Assembly: GCF_030209445.1 (NCBI RefSeq)
Contig: NZ_JARVSD010000006.1
Location: 62,001-126,000 of the forward strand
Direction of reading: 5' to 3'
Length of the DNA: 64,000 nucleotides
Source of the DNA: Promicromonospora sp. MEB111
Lineage (GTDB): Bacteria > Actinomycetota > Actinomycetes > Actinomycetales > Cellulomonadaceae
Shown here: piece after piece, positions 33,957-42,451 of the stretch
How positions within the stretch are numbered: position 1 is the first letter of the stretch
Layout: each line of letters begins with the position of its first letter
Translations under genes and position numbers: made by a program
The notes under the pieces: model-generated
Told to the model about the DNA's origin: nothing
Databases searched by the model: none
Seen by the model: the letters and a program-made list of their open reading frames with translations, nothing else

Positions 33957-34870
33957 AGGTGCAGCGTCCCCTCGGCGACGACGATCCCGGAGCCGCTGAT
34001 CGTCACCAGCGGCCCGTCGACGCCGAGCGTGATGAGGCTGGGACGACCGAGCTTGCGCCCCTGCTCGACGACGATCCGCGCAGGGTCGGGCGCGAGCGCG
34101 TCCCGGACCAGGACGGCGGCCAGGGGACCGGCGGCGGTGCCCGTCGCCGGGTCCTCGGCGATCCCCACGGTCGGGTTGAAGAACCGGGTGTAGGCGCTGA
34201 CACCGGTCGCGGCGTCGGGGGCCGTGGCGACAGGGGCCGCTGGGTCGTCGAGACGCACCGTGTAGAGGTAGCAGCCCTCGGCGCCGGCGTCGGCCAGCAG
34301 CGCGCGCAGCCCGGCCGTGTCCGGCTCGGCGGAGTCGACCGCCGCGGCGTTCCGCAGGGGCACGAGCAGGTGCTCCGCGCCGGTGGAGACCACCTCGGCG
34401 ACCCGGTCGGCGTCGAGGTCCTCGGCAGCCAGGCCCAGGACGGCGGCTAGCGCGGCCCGGTCCTCGACGCGGCCCAGGAACCGCGGGGCGGACTGCTCCA
34501 TCGAGACCTCGACGGCCGACGGGGGCCGCCCGGACACCCGCACGTTCAGCAGGTCGTCGCCGATCTGCTGCACGAACGTGTCCCGGTCCGGGTCCAGCCG
34601 GCCGGACAGCGCCAGCCAGATCCAGGCGCCCATCGCGTTGTGCCCCGCGCCGAAGACCTCGACGCCACCGGGGGTGAACGAGCGCAGCCGGTGGTCCGCG
34701 CCGGGGCGGTCGGGCCGCACCAGGAACGTCGTCTCCGACTGGTTGAGCTCCCGCGCGACGGCGCCCATCGTGTGCTCCGGGAGGGCGTCCGCGTCGGGGA
34801 CGAGGGCGAGGGGGTTGCCGGTCAGCGGCGTGGCCGCGAACACGTCCACCCAGTAGAACGGGACGTCCAC
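33953..34870 (-). CDS. PhzF-family isomerase/epimerase
   Basis: The protein has 305 residues from GTG 34870, chosen because AAAGGAG lies seven bases upstream; a start at 34909 would add a basic 13-residue extension without a ribosome site. PhzF landmarks are VDVFAATPLTGNPLAL, LNQSETTFLV with the catalytic Glu, FGAGHNAMGAWIW and IAEDPATGTAAGPLAAVL. The two halves are pseudo-symmetric DapF-like folds. Characterised members isomerise dihydro-hydroxyanthranilate, but most actinobacterial PhzF-like proteins sit outside phenazine clusters, as here, and their substrates are unknown. Confidence 0.9.
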   Translation of the reverse strand: MDVPFYWVDVFAATPLTGNPLALVPDADALPEHTMGAVARELNQSETTFLVRPDRPGADHRLRSFTPGGVEVFGAGHNAMGAWIWLALSGRLDPDRDTFVQQIGDDLLNVRVSGRPPSAVEVSMEQSAPRFLGRVEDRAALAAVLGLAAEDLDADRVAEVVSTGAEHLLVPLRNAAAVDSAEPDTAGLRALLADAGAEGCYLYTVRLDDPAAPVATAPDAATGVSAYTRFFNPTVGIAEDPATGTAAGPLAAVLVRDALAPDPARIVVEQGRKLGRPSLITLGVDGPLVTISGSGIVVAEGTLHL

Positions 34871-34932
34871 GAAGGGGCTCCTTTGTCGGCGACGACGGTC
34901 GGTCGCCACATGCTAGGACGTGTGCGGGACCC

Positions 34933-34948
34933 CGTGACACAGGTCACG
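34933..34948. promoter_or_regulatory. CRP-like site CGTGA-N6-TCACG in stem-loop
   Basis: CGTGACACAGGTCACG fits the CRP/GlxR-type pattern TGTGA-N6-TCACA with symmetric end changes. It is part of a longer imperfect inverted repeat (34926-34954). It lies between the divergent PhzF and membrane-protein genes. Confidence 0.5.
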
Positions 34949-35075
34949 GGTCCCGGGTGAGGGACCAATGCCGGGGCCGGCGGGACCTTCGGCTCCTGTC
35001 CGCCGGTCCCGGCCGGCGGAGACTGGTACCAGGAGTGCGGCACGGGCTCGGCTCGGCACGGACCCGGCGGAGGTG

Positions 35076-35570
35076 ATGACCGTGCAGGACGCGATGCTCG
35101 TGATCATCCTGTGGGTGACCTGCGGGATCGCGACGGTCGTTGCGGGCCTGCTGGCCTACCGGAGCTCGGTGGCGCGGTACGTGGGGCGGGGCGCCGTGGG
35201 CGTCCTGTTCCTCCTGGGCGGCGCGGTCGTGCACCTGGTCAACCTCGTCACCGGGGTCGACTACGGCGACTTCGCCGACCCGTCGTTCTTCGGCTGGGTG
35301 ACCGACACGTGGCACGAGGTCGTGGAACCGAACCAGGTCCTGTTCATCGGCATGCTGGCGGCGTTCGAGGCAGTGGTGGGGGTGCTGGCGATGTGCGGCG
35401 GCCGCCTGACCCGGTTCGCCTACCGGTGCGTGATCGTCTTCTACCTCGCCCTGTGGCTCTTCGGGTGGATGGAGCTGGCGTGGGTGCTGCTCATGCTCCC
35501 GCCGATGTTCCTGCTGCTGCGTGCCGAACGGTGGGCGGCGGTCGCCGGCGAGACCGCCCGGACCGGCTGA
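35076..35570 (+). CDS. Small integral membrane protein, unknown
   Basis: The protein has 164 residues from ATG 35076; GTG 35082 is two codons later and better spaced from GGAGG, so the true start may be there. About four or five hydrophobic segments are visible: AMLVIILWVTCGIATVVAGLL, GRGAVGVLFLLGGAVVHLVNL, NQVLFIGMLAAFEAVVGVLA, YRCVIVFYLALWLFGW and AWVLLMLPPMFLLL. A short outward loop contains DYGDFADPSFFGWVTDTWHEVV. I recognise no family motif. Divergent from the PhzF-like gene, with a CRP-like site between. Confidence 0.75.
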   Translation: MTVQDAMLVIILWVTCGIATVVAGLLAYRSSVARYVGRGAVGVLFLLGGAVVHLVNLVTGVDYGDFADPSFFGWVTDTWHEVVEPNQVLFIGMLAAFEAVVGVLAMCGGRLTRFAYRCVIVFYLALWLFGWMELAWVLLMLPPMFLLLRAERWAAVAGETARTG

Positions 35571-35598
35571 GCGCCGGGGCTCGGCCGGCCCGGGTGCC

Positions 35599-36582
35599 CT
35601 AGCTCGTGCGGGCCACCGCGATGTTGGTGCTCGAGCGCTGCCCGGCCTCGTAGAACATGTACAGCCGGCCGCCCTCCTCGGCGAAGCTCGGGGCGGCGGC
35701 CCGCGTGGCGACCGGCTCGGTGTACAGCACGCCCAGGTGGTTCTCCCGGTCGAAGCTGGTGCCGACGTCGGCGACGTGGATGCTGCCGGAACCGCCGTGA
35801 TAGACCACGTGACCGCCCCCGTTGCGCGACCAGTAGTGGGCGCCGGAGAGCTGGCCGCCCTCGCCCGCGGCCGGCGAGATCAGCGGCTGGGGCTTGAACT
35901 GCCAGCCCGAGGTGAGCCGGTTGGACCAGCCGATGAAGATCTTGCGGGTCCCGGCCTGCATGCCCATGAACAGCATGATCTGGGTGTCGGACTTCGTGGG
36001 GTGCGGGAACACCCGCGCGTAGGACGTCTCGGTGACGTTCGAGGGCATCATCGCGGTGGTCAGGACCGTGCCCTCGTAGGTGAAGCTCCGCCCGTCGGCC
36101 GACGACGCGACTCGGGTGGTGGTGTTCTCCCCGTGGAAGTACAGGTACATCCGGCCGTCCGCGGCGTTCCAGACCGCGTGCGGGCTGGAGACGTGGCTGA
36201 CGGAGTAGTGGGGCGACCAGGTGCGGGAGATGATCGGGTTGCCCGGGTACTCCCGCCACGGGCCGTTCAGGGAGTCGGCGTAGGCCAGGCAGATCCCGCC
36301 GGGCGCGTCGTGCGGCGCGTAGTACATGTACCAGTTGCCCAGGGGGTTCTGGACCGTGCCGGCGACGTTGCGGATCGACGGGAAGATGAGCTCGTTGGTC
36401 GGGTTGTAGGCCAGGGCCGACTTGTCCAGGGCGGCGCCGACCCGGTTGAACGTGGGGAAGCCGGGCACGGCGGCGGCCGCGCGGGGTGGCGAGGCGACGC
36501 CGAGGGCGGCGGCCGAGCCGAGCACCGCCGAGCCCAGGATCAGGCTGCGCCGGTCCAGCAGCAGCTTGCGGTCCGATTCCAT
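35599..36582 (-). CDS. Secreted beta-propeller protein (GH43-like), Tat-type signal
   Basis: The protein has 327 residues from ATG 36582, preceded by GGAG. The N-terminus has DRRSLILGSAVLGSAAALGVA, a plausible twin-arginine signal ending in an Ala run. The body has repeated propeller strands with W/Y-rich motifs: NWYMYYAPHDAPGGICLAYADSL, GPWREYPGNPII, SPHAVWNAADGRMYLYFHGE and RLYMFYEAGQRSST. This resembles five-bladed glycosidases (GH43/GH117/GH130-like), though I cannot place the catalytic acids with confidence. Probably a secreted carbohydrate-active or carbohydrate-binding protein. Divergent from the phosphodiesterase-like gene at 36803. Confidence 0.75.
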   Translation of the reverse strand: MESDRKLLLDRRSLILGSAVLGSAAALGVASPPRAAAAVPGFPTFNRVGAALDKSALAYNPTNELIFPSIRNVAGTVQNPLGNWYMYYAPHDAPGGICLAYADSLNGPWREYPGNPIISRTWSPHYSVSHVSSPHAVWNAADGRMYLYFHGENTTTRVASSADGRSFTYEGTVLTTAMMPSNVTETSYARVFPHPTKSDTQIMLFMGMQAGTRKIFIGWSNRLTSGWQFKPQPLISPAAGEGGQLSGAHYWSRNGGGHVVYHGGSGSIHVADVGTSFDRENHLGVLYTEPVATRAAAPSFAEEGGRLYMFYEAGQRSSTNIAVARTS

Positions 36583-36802
36583 GGTGACTCCGCTCAGGCC
36601 CGGCGGTCGCCGCGCTCCGGTGCGCGGCGGCGCGGATGCCGCCCGGGCCGTTCGGGGTCGAATCTCTTGCGTGCGCGGTCCGGGGGTCAAGGTGATGATG
36701 CGACCTATCAACCCCGGGCGCGTTCACCTCCTGGCCATGGTCCGGCCACGCGTGCCTCGTAGCGTCGCGTCCGCACCGATTTCCGAACCGGGGAGAACAC
36801 TG

Positions 36803-38194
36803 ATGTCATCCGCACCCGTACGCCTTCGACGGCTGCTCGCGACCGTCGCCGCCGGCACGACGGCCGCCGCGACGATCGCCGCGCTGGCCACCGCACCCGT
36901 GGCCGCCGCGGCCGAGCCCAAGCCCGAGGTGGACGGCGTGAGCGAGCTCAACGTGCTCGCGTTCAACGTGTGGCACGGCGGCACGCAGATCGACGACGGC
37001 GCGCGGGAGATCGCCGACATCCTGACGGAGACCGACGCCGACGTGACGTTCCTGCCCGAGCAGGGCGACGCGCCCGCGCAGGTGGCCGCGCTGCTCGGCT
37101 ATGACCACGTGACCGCGACCGACACCGGCATCGTGTCGCGCTACCCGATCCTGGAGACCAGCACGGTCGACCGCTGGTGGACCAAGGCCGTGCTCGACGT
37201 GAACGGCACCGAGGTGGTGGCCTACGGCGGCCACCTGGAGTACCGCTGGTACGCCACGTACCTGCCGCGCGGCTACGGCGGCGCGGTACAGGGCGACTGG
37301 CCCGACGGCTGGGACACGTGGGACAAGCTGCCGGGCGGCCCCGTCACCGACGTGGACGCGGTCCTGGAGGCCAACCGGCAGTCCGGCCGCCCGGCCACGG
37401 CAGCCGCACTCGTCGCCGACGTCCAGGCCGAGCGTGCCGCGGGCCGCATCGCCGTGGTCGGCGGCGACTTCAACGAGCCGTCGGTGCAGGACTGGACGGA
37501 GGAGACCGCGGACCTGCAGGACCACAACGGCCTGGTGATCCCGTGGCAGTCCACGAAGATGCTGCTCGACGGCGGGCTGGTCGACGCGTTCCGCGAGGTC
37601 TACCCCGACCCGGTCGCGAACCCCGGCGTCACCTGGCCGTCCGACAACCCGCTCTTCCCGACGTCGGAGCTCACCTGGGCGCCCGAGGCCGACGAGCGCG
37701 ACCGGATCGACTACGTGTTCGTCACGCCCGACGAGCGGGTCACGATCGACGACGCGGCCGTGGTGGGGCCGCAGTCGACGATCGTGCGGAACGAGCGGGT
37801 CGAGGACGACAGCGCCGACGAGATCCGCACGCCGGACGCCGTCTGGCCGTCCGACCACAAGGCCGTGCTGGCCTCGTTCAGCGTGTGCGACGACGCCTGC
37901 GCCCCGGCCGTCCCCGCCTGGGACGCGTCGGCGGTCTACACCGCGGGTGACGAGATCTCGTACGAGGGCTCCACGTGGCGGGCGGCGTGGTGGACGCGCG
38001 GCCAGGAGCCGGGTGCGCCGTACGGGCCGTGGGAGCAGATCGCCGAGCAGGACGGCGCGGCGCGGTGGACGCCGTCGCGCATCTTCGAGGCCGGGTCCGT
38101 GGCCGTGCACGAGGGCCGCACCTACGTGGCGCAGTGGTGGACGCGCAACGAGAAGCCCGGCACGCCGTGGGGACCGTGGCGGGCGCAGGCCTAG
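36803..38194 (+). CDS. Secreted endonuclease/exonuclease/phosphatase-family enzyme with two CBM5/12 modules
   Basis: The protein has 463 residues from ATG 36803. The signal peptide ends near APVAAAAE. EEP-fold motifs follow: LNVLAFNVWHGG, the metal Glu in FLPEQGD, GGDFNEPS and WPSDHKAVL. At ~370 and ~418 come two ~43-residue modules with the chitin-binding CBM5/12 pattern: WDASAVYTAGDEISYEGSTWRAAWWTRGQEPG then WTPSRIFEAGSVAVHEGRTYVAQWWTRNEKPG, each ending GPW. EEP enzymes cleave nucleic acids, sphingomyelin or phosphoesters; attachment of chitin-binding modules is uncommon and suggests action at a polysaccharide surface. Confidence 0.86.
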   Translation: MSSAPVRLRRLLATVAAGTTAAATIAALATAPVAAAAEPKPEVDGVSELNVLAFNVWHGGTQIDDGAREIADILTETDADVTFLPEQGDAPAQVAALLGYDHVTATDTGIVSRYPILETSTVDRWWTKAVLDVNGTEVVAYGGHLEYRWYATYLPRGYGGAVQGDWPDGWDTWDKLPGGPVTDVDAVLEANRQSGRPATAAALVADVQAERAAGRIAVVGGDFNEPSVQDWTEETADLQDHNGLVIPWQSTKMLLDGGLVDAFREVYPDPVANPGVTWPSDNPLFPTSELTWAPEADERDRIDYVFVTPDERVTIDDAAVVGPQSTIVRNERVEDDSADEIRTPDAVWPSDHKAVLASFSVCDDACAPAVPAWDASAVYTAGDEISYEGSTWRAAWWTRGQEPGAPYGPWEQIAEQDGAARWTPSRIFEAGSVAVHEGRTYVAQWWTRNEKPGTPWGPWRAQA

Positions 38195-38196
38195 CC

Positions 38197-38340
38197 TCAC
38201 CCAGGACTCGACCGCTCGACGAGCGCCGCCACCGACACGCGCGACGCGAGCCCCGGCCAGGCGACCACCACCACGGCGACGTCGTCGAACCTGGGCTGGG
38301 CGGCCTCGCGGACGCGGGAGTCTTGCAGGGGCGTAACAAC
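38197..38340 (-). other. Possible gene remnant
   Basis: The reverse strand reads open through REAAQPRFDDVAVVVVAWPG and ends ALVERSSPG, with no start in context. The DDVAVVVV string is faintly like the C-terminal strand of PP2C/SpoIIE phosphatases. It may be coincidental coding in GC-rich DNA. The rest of 38195-38373 is the promoter area of the two-component genes. Confidence 0.2.
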
Positions 38341-38373
38341 TCGGCCGGTGCGCTCGCGGTTACGCTGCCGGGC

Positions 38374-39072
38374 ATGGGAGCACGCGTCGAGGTCATGGTC
38401 GTCGAGGACGACGAGACCGTCCTGGCCGTGGTCTCCGACTACCTGGGCGGCCGCGGGTACGCCGTCACGGCGCTGCGCGACGGGCTCGTGGCCCGCGACG
38501 CACTGCGCACGGCGCGCCCGGACGTGCTGGTCCTGGACCGGATGCTGCCCGGCGTCAGCGGCGACGAGCTGTGCCGCCAGGTCCGCGCGGCCGCGCCGCG
38601 CACGCCGATCATCATGCTCACCGCCCTGGACGCCGTGGAGCAGCGGATCGACGGGCTGGAGCACGGCGCCGACGACTACGTGGTCAAGCCGTTCGCGCTG
38701 CGGGAGCTCCAGCTCCGGATCGACGCCCTGGTCCGGCGCAGCCGCGGGCTGCACGTCGCGCCGTCGCCGTTCACACTGGGGCCGTTCCGCGTCGACCCCG
38801 CGCACCGGCGCATCTGGGCGGCCGACGCCGAGATGACGCTCACGTCCCGGGAGTACGAGCTGTTCCTGTTCCTGCTGCAGAACCCGGACCGCACCCTGAC
38901 GCGGGACGACCTCCTGCGCGAGGTGTGGGGCTGGAGCTTCGGCGAGGCGTCCACCGTGACCGTGCACGTGCGGCGGCTGCGCGAGAAGATCGAGCCCGAG
39001 CCGCGGTTCCCGCGCTACCTGCTCACCGAGTGGGGGCGCGGCTACCGCTTCACCGTCGGGGCCGCCGCATGA
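38374..39072 (+). CDS. OmpR/PhoB-family response regulator
   Basis: The protein has 232 residues from ATG 38374. The receiver has acidic residues VVEDDE (11-14), phosphoacceptor Asp55 in VLVLDRMLPG, Thr83 and Lys105 in VVKPFALREL. The winged-helix output has LTSREYELFLFLLQNPDRTLTRDDLLREVWGWSF and VTVHVRRLREKIEPEP, then LLTEWGRGYRF. It is translationally coupled (ATGA) to its kinase. The signal and regulon are not evident from neighbours. Confidence 0.95.
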   Translation: MGARVEVMVVEDDETVLAVVSDYLGGRGYAVTALRDGLVARDALRTARPDVLVLDRMLPGVSGDELCRQVRAAAPRTPIIMLTALDAVEQRIDGLEHGADDYVVKPFALRELQLRIDALVRRSRGLHVAPSPFTLGPFRVDPAHRRIWAADAEMTLTSREYELFLFLLQNPDRTLTRDDLLREVWGWSFGEASTVTVHVRRLREKIEPEPRFPRYLLTEWGRGYRFTVGAAA

Positions 39073-40226
39073 TGCTCACCCCGGTCGACCTGCTGCTCAT
39101 CCTCGCAACCGCCGCGGTGTGCACGGCGGCGATCACGCTGCTCGCGCTCCTGGTCCTGCGCCGCCGCCGGCAGCGCTCGGTCACCGCCCCGTTCGTGGTC
39201 CTGGTGGTCGCGGCGATCGCGTCCATCGTCTGCTCGACCCTCGTGATCGCGGCCCTGATGTACCTTTCGCTGCACGACCTGCAGGTGCTCCTGTGGGTGG
39301 TCGGGCTGTCCGCGGTGCTGAGCCTCACCACGATCCTGCTCACCGCCCGCGCCGTGAGCCGGTCGTTCACCCACCTGGGGGACGCGGTCGAGCGCGTGGG
39401 CCGCGGCGCCGTCGTCAGCCCCGAGGCCTACGCGGCCAGGGAGCTCGCCGACCTCTCCACGCAGCTCGCCGTCGCCTCGGAGCGGCTCGCCGCGGCCCGC
39501 GCCGAGATCGAGCAGCTCGATGCGGCACGCCGCCAGTTCTTCGCCTGGATCTCGCACGACCTGCGCACCCCGCTGACCGGGGTCAGCGCCCTTGCCGAGG
39601 CACTGGACGACGGCGCCGTCGCGGACCCGGCCGACTACGTCCGGCGCATCCGGGTGCAGGTCGCCACGATGAACCGGCTGGTCGACGACCTGTTCGAGCT
39701 GTCGCAGATCCAGAGCGGCGCGCTGCGGCTCCGCCGGGAGGACGTCGCGCTGCTGGACGTGGTGTCCGACGCCGTGGCGGACGTGCACCAGCTCGCCGTC
39801 GCGAAGCAGATCGGCATCGAGCACGCGGGCGTCGCCGGCCGGACGGTGCGCGCCGACCCGCACGAGCTGACCCGGGTGGTGGTGAACCTGCTGACCAACA
39901 GCATCCGCCACGCCCCGGCCGGGTCCGAGGTCCTGGTCTCCGCGGAACAGCGCGGCGACCGGCTGGTGCTCTCCGTGCTCGACCAGGGCAGCGGCGTCGA
40001 CGGCGAGGACCTCACGCGCATGTTCGAGATCGGCTGGCGGGCCAGCGCCGCCCGGACACCCGACGCGGGGGTCCCTTCCGGATCGCCCGCCGCTGGGTCG
40101 CCCGGCGCGGGGCTCGGGCTGGCCATCGTCCGAGGCATCGTCGAGGCGCACGGCGGGGACGTGCGGGCCGCGCACGTGCCGCAGGGTTTCCGGCTCGACG
40201 TCACGCTGCCCGCCTCGGCGACCTGA
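39069..40226 (+). CDS. Two-component sensor histidine kinase (EnvZ/OmpR class)
   Basis: The protein has 385 residues from ATG 39069. Membrane segments at ~8-30, ~40-65 and ~70-93 leave only short external loops, so it senses within or near the membrane. A HAMP-like linker follows, then a HisKA helix with FAWISHDLRTPLTG (His163), the N-box VVVNLLTNSIRHAP, DQGSGVDGEDL and GAGLGLAIVRGIVEAHGG. A Pro/Gly/Ser-rich insert lies before the last motif. It phosphorylates the regulator encoded just upstream. Confidence 0.94.
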   Translation: MMLTPVDLLLILATAAVCTAAITLLALLVLRRRRQRSVTAPFVVLVVAAIASIVCSTLVIAALMYLSLHDLQVLLWVVGLSAVLSLTTILLTARAVSRSFTHLGDAVERVGRGAVVSPEAYAARELADLSTQLAVASERLAAARAEIEQLDAARRQFFAWISHDLRTPLTGVSALAEALDDGAVADPADYVRRIRVQVATMNRLVDDLFELSQIQSGALRLRREDVALLDVVSDAVADVHQLAVAKQIGIEHAGVAGRTVRADPHELTRVVVNLLTNSIRHAPAGSEVLVSAEQRGDRLVLSVLDQGSGVDGEDLTRMFEIGWRASAARTPDAGVPSGSPAAGSPGAGLGLAIVRGIVEAHGGDVRAAHVPQGFRLDVTLPASAT

Positions 40227-40295
40227 GCGGCCCCGCGACGGCGTCCGGCGTGGGCGGTTCGGCGCGCCTCGAATCGATCTGATAGAACGTGCGCC

Positions 40296-41225
40296 ATGAC
40301 CTCTCCGCAGATCGGTGTCGTGCTCCCGCGTGACCTGCCCGCCGCCCAGGTGCTCCCGTACGCGCGCACCGCGGAGCGGCTCGGCTTCGACGAGCTCTGG
40401 GTCGTGGAGGACCTGGGCTTCCGTGGCGGGCTGGTGCAGGCCGCCGCCGTGCTGGGCGCGACCGAAGGCATCCGCGTCGGCATCGGGATCCTGCCCGCCG
40501 CGGTGCGCAACCCCGCCTTCGCAGCGATGGAGATCGCCACGCTGGAGCAGCTCCACCCCGGCCGCACCGACGTCGGCGTCGGGCACGGCATGCCGGGCTG
40601 GATGCGGCAGGCGGGCGCCTGGCCCGCGCGGCCCCTCACCTACCTCGCGGAGTACGTGACCACGCTCCGGACCCTGCTCGGCGGTGGGGAAGCCGGCGAC
40701 CTGCGGCTCGACCCCTCGGCGGTGCCCGACGCCGTGCCGCCCCTGCTGCTCGGCGTGCGCGGCCCGCGGTCCCTGGCGGCGTCCGGCAGGGTGGCCGACG
40801 GCACCGTGCTCGCCGAGCCCGTCGGCCCCGAGTACGCCGCGGCCGCCCTCGACGCGATCGCCCCGCGGGGCGGGCACCGGCTGGTGGCCTACAACATCGG
40901 CGCCGTCGACGACGACGCGGCGGCCGCGCTGCGGACCGCCCGGCCCGGCCTCGAGTGGATCGGCGAGCCCGACTGGGCGCCGCACGTCGCGCCGCTCCCG
41001 TTCGCCGAGGAGTTCGCGGCGCTGCGCGCCTCGTCCGCCTCCCGCGCGGAGTTCGTCGAGCGCCTGCCCGACGAGTGGGTCGCCCGCCTCGCGCTGGCGG
41101 GCACGCCCGCCCAGGTGCGGGAGCGAATCGACGAGCTCGGCCGCGCAGGCGTCACGTCCAGCGTCTTCATCCCCGTCGGGCCCGAGCCGCTGGAGGCGCT
41201 CGACGCGCTGGCCCGGGTGCTGTGA
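40296..41225 (+). CDS. LLM-class (F420-type) flavin-dependent oxidoreductase
   Basis: The protein has 309 residues from ATG 40296. It is a luciferase-like TIM barrel with PYARTAERLGFDELWVVEDLGFRGG, GIRVGIGILPAAVRNP, ATLEQLHPGRTDVGVGHG, the inner strand LLLGVRGPRSLAASGRVADGTVLAEP and C-terminal AGTPAQVRERIDELGRAGV. This is the pattern of F420-dependent reductases common in actinobacteria. Its stop overlaps the GTG of the MFS gene (GTGA), so the two are probably co-expressed. Substrate unknown. Confidence 0.9.
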   Translation: MTSPQIGVVLPRDLPAAQVLPYARTAERLGFDELWVVEDLGFRGGLVQAAAVLGATEGIRVGIGILPAAVRNPAFAAMEIATLEQLHPGRTDVGVGHGMPGWMRQAGAWPARPLTYLAEYVTTLRTLLGGGEAGDLRLDPSAVPDAVPPLLLGVRGPRSLAASGRVADGTVLAEPVGPEYAAAALDAIAPRGGHRLVAYNIGAVDDDAAAALRTARPGLEWIGEPDWAPHVAPLPFAEEFAALRASSASRAEFVERLPDEWVARLALAGTPAQVRERIDELGRAGVTSSVFIPVGPEPLEALDALARVL

Positions 41226-42451
41226 GCGCGCACCTGACGCCGTCGGCGCAGCGCCGGCGGGCCGCCCTGTTCGTGTCCTTCTTCATGACCGGCGTGTCCA
41301 TGGCCACGTGGGTGTCCCGCACGCCCGCCATACGTGACGCGACCGGTGCGAGCACGGCGGAGATGGGGCTGATCATCGCCGGGCTGTCGGCGGGCTCGAT
41401 GGTGGGTATCGCCGTGGCCGGCACCCTGGTGGCCCGGCGCGGCGCCCGGTTCGTCGTGCTGTGGGGCATGGTCGCGATCGTGCTCGGCGTCGCCGTGGTG
41501 GCGCTCGGCACCGCGGCCGGGCAGGGCTGGCTCGTGGCCACGGGCCTGGCGTCGTTCGGGTACGGCATGGGCTCGGGCGAGATCGGGCAGAACGTCGAGG
41601 GCGTCGACGTCGAGCGGGCGCTCCGGCGCACCGTGGTGCCCAGCCTGCACGGCAGCTACAGCTTCGGCATCTGCGTGGGCGGGCTCGTGGGCCTGGGCGC
41701 GAACCTGGTGCACGTCCCGGTGGCGGCCCACCTGCTGGCGGTCGCCGCGCTGACGGCGGTCGCCTCGGTCGTGCTCGTGGCCAACCTCGCGCCCGCCGTC
41801 GGCCGCGAGGACGCCGACGCGGGGCAGCGGCGCCGTCCGCTCGGCGAGACCGTTGGCGCGTTCCTCGCGGTGTGGCGCGAGCGGCGCACCCTGGCCATCG
41901 GCGTGATCGTGCTGGGCATGGCCCTGGCCGAGGGGTCGGCGAACGACTGGCTGCCGCTGATCATGGTCGACGGGTTCGACCTGTCGGCCGCGACGGCGTC
42001 GCTGATCTACGCGTTCTTCGGCCTGTCCATGGCGATCGGGCGGTTCGGCGGCGGGTACTTCCTGGACCGGTTCGGCCGCACGCCGGTGATGGTGGTCAGC
42101 GCGCTGCTCGCGATCGTCGGCATCGGCCTGGTGTCGTTCGCGCCGTCCGCCTGGCCGGCCGCGGTCGGCGTGCTGCTCTGGGGGATCGGCGCCTCACTGG
42201 GTTTCCCGGTCGCCCTTTCGGCGGCCGGAGACGACCCGCTGAACGCCGCACGCCGCGTGAGCGCCGTCGCCACGGCGGGCTACACCGCGTTCCTGGTGGG
42301 GCCGCCCCTGCTCGGGTTCGTCGGCGAGCACCTGACCCTGAGGCTCGCGATCCTGCTGGTCATGGTGCTGGTCGCGGTCTCGGCCTGCTTTGCCCGCGCG
42401 GTCACCCCGCCGGCGGGTGCGGCGCGCCCGTCCTCGCGTCAGGTGGAGTGA
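41222..42451 (+). CDS. MFS transporter
   Basis: The protein has 409 residues from GTG 41222, with 12 predicted membrane spans. It has the N-half loop GTLVARRGARFVVLWG and the C-half loop GGGYFLDRFGRTPVMVVSA, both MFS motif-A-like. The first span reads ALFVSFFMTGVSMATWVSRTPAIRDATG, as in fucose-permease-like/YbjJ-type proteins. Its last codons (RQVE, stop at 42449-42451) lie within the repeat block B and overlap the 3' end of the HNH gene by 13 bp, so the native C-terminus may have been replaced by the repeat. Confidence 0.9.
   Translation: MSAHLTPSAQRRRAALFVSFFMTGVSMATWVSRTPAIRDATGASTAEMGLIIAGLSAGSMVGIAVAGTLVARRGARFVVLWGMVAIVLGVAVVALGTAAGQGWLVATGLASFGYGMGSGEIGQNVEGVDVERALRRTVVPSLHGSYSFGICVGGLVGLGANLVHVPVAAHLLAVAALTAVASVVLVANLAPAVGREDADAGQRRRPLGETVGAFLAVWRERRTLAIGVIVLGMALAEGSANDWLPLIMVDGFDLSAATASLIYAFFGLSMAIGRFGGGYFLDRFGRTPVMVVSALLAIVGIGLVSFAPSAWPAAVGVLLWGIGASLGFPVALSAAGDDPLNAARRVSAVATAGYTAFLVGPPLLGFVGEHLTLRLAILLVMVLVAVSACFARAVTPPAGAARPSSRQVE

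Noticed and set aside
34871-34909. Longer start for the PhzF-like gene
   Set aside because: The extra residues are basic and unconserved in type, and AAAGGAG is correctly spaced only for GTG 34870.
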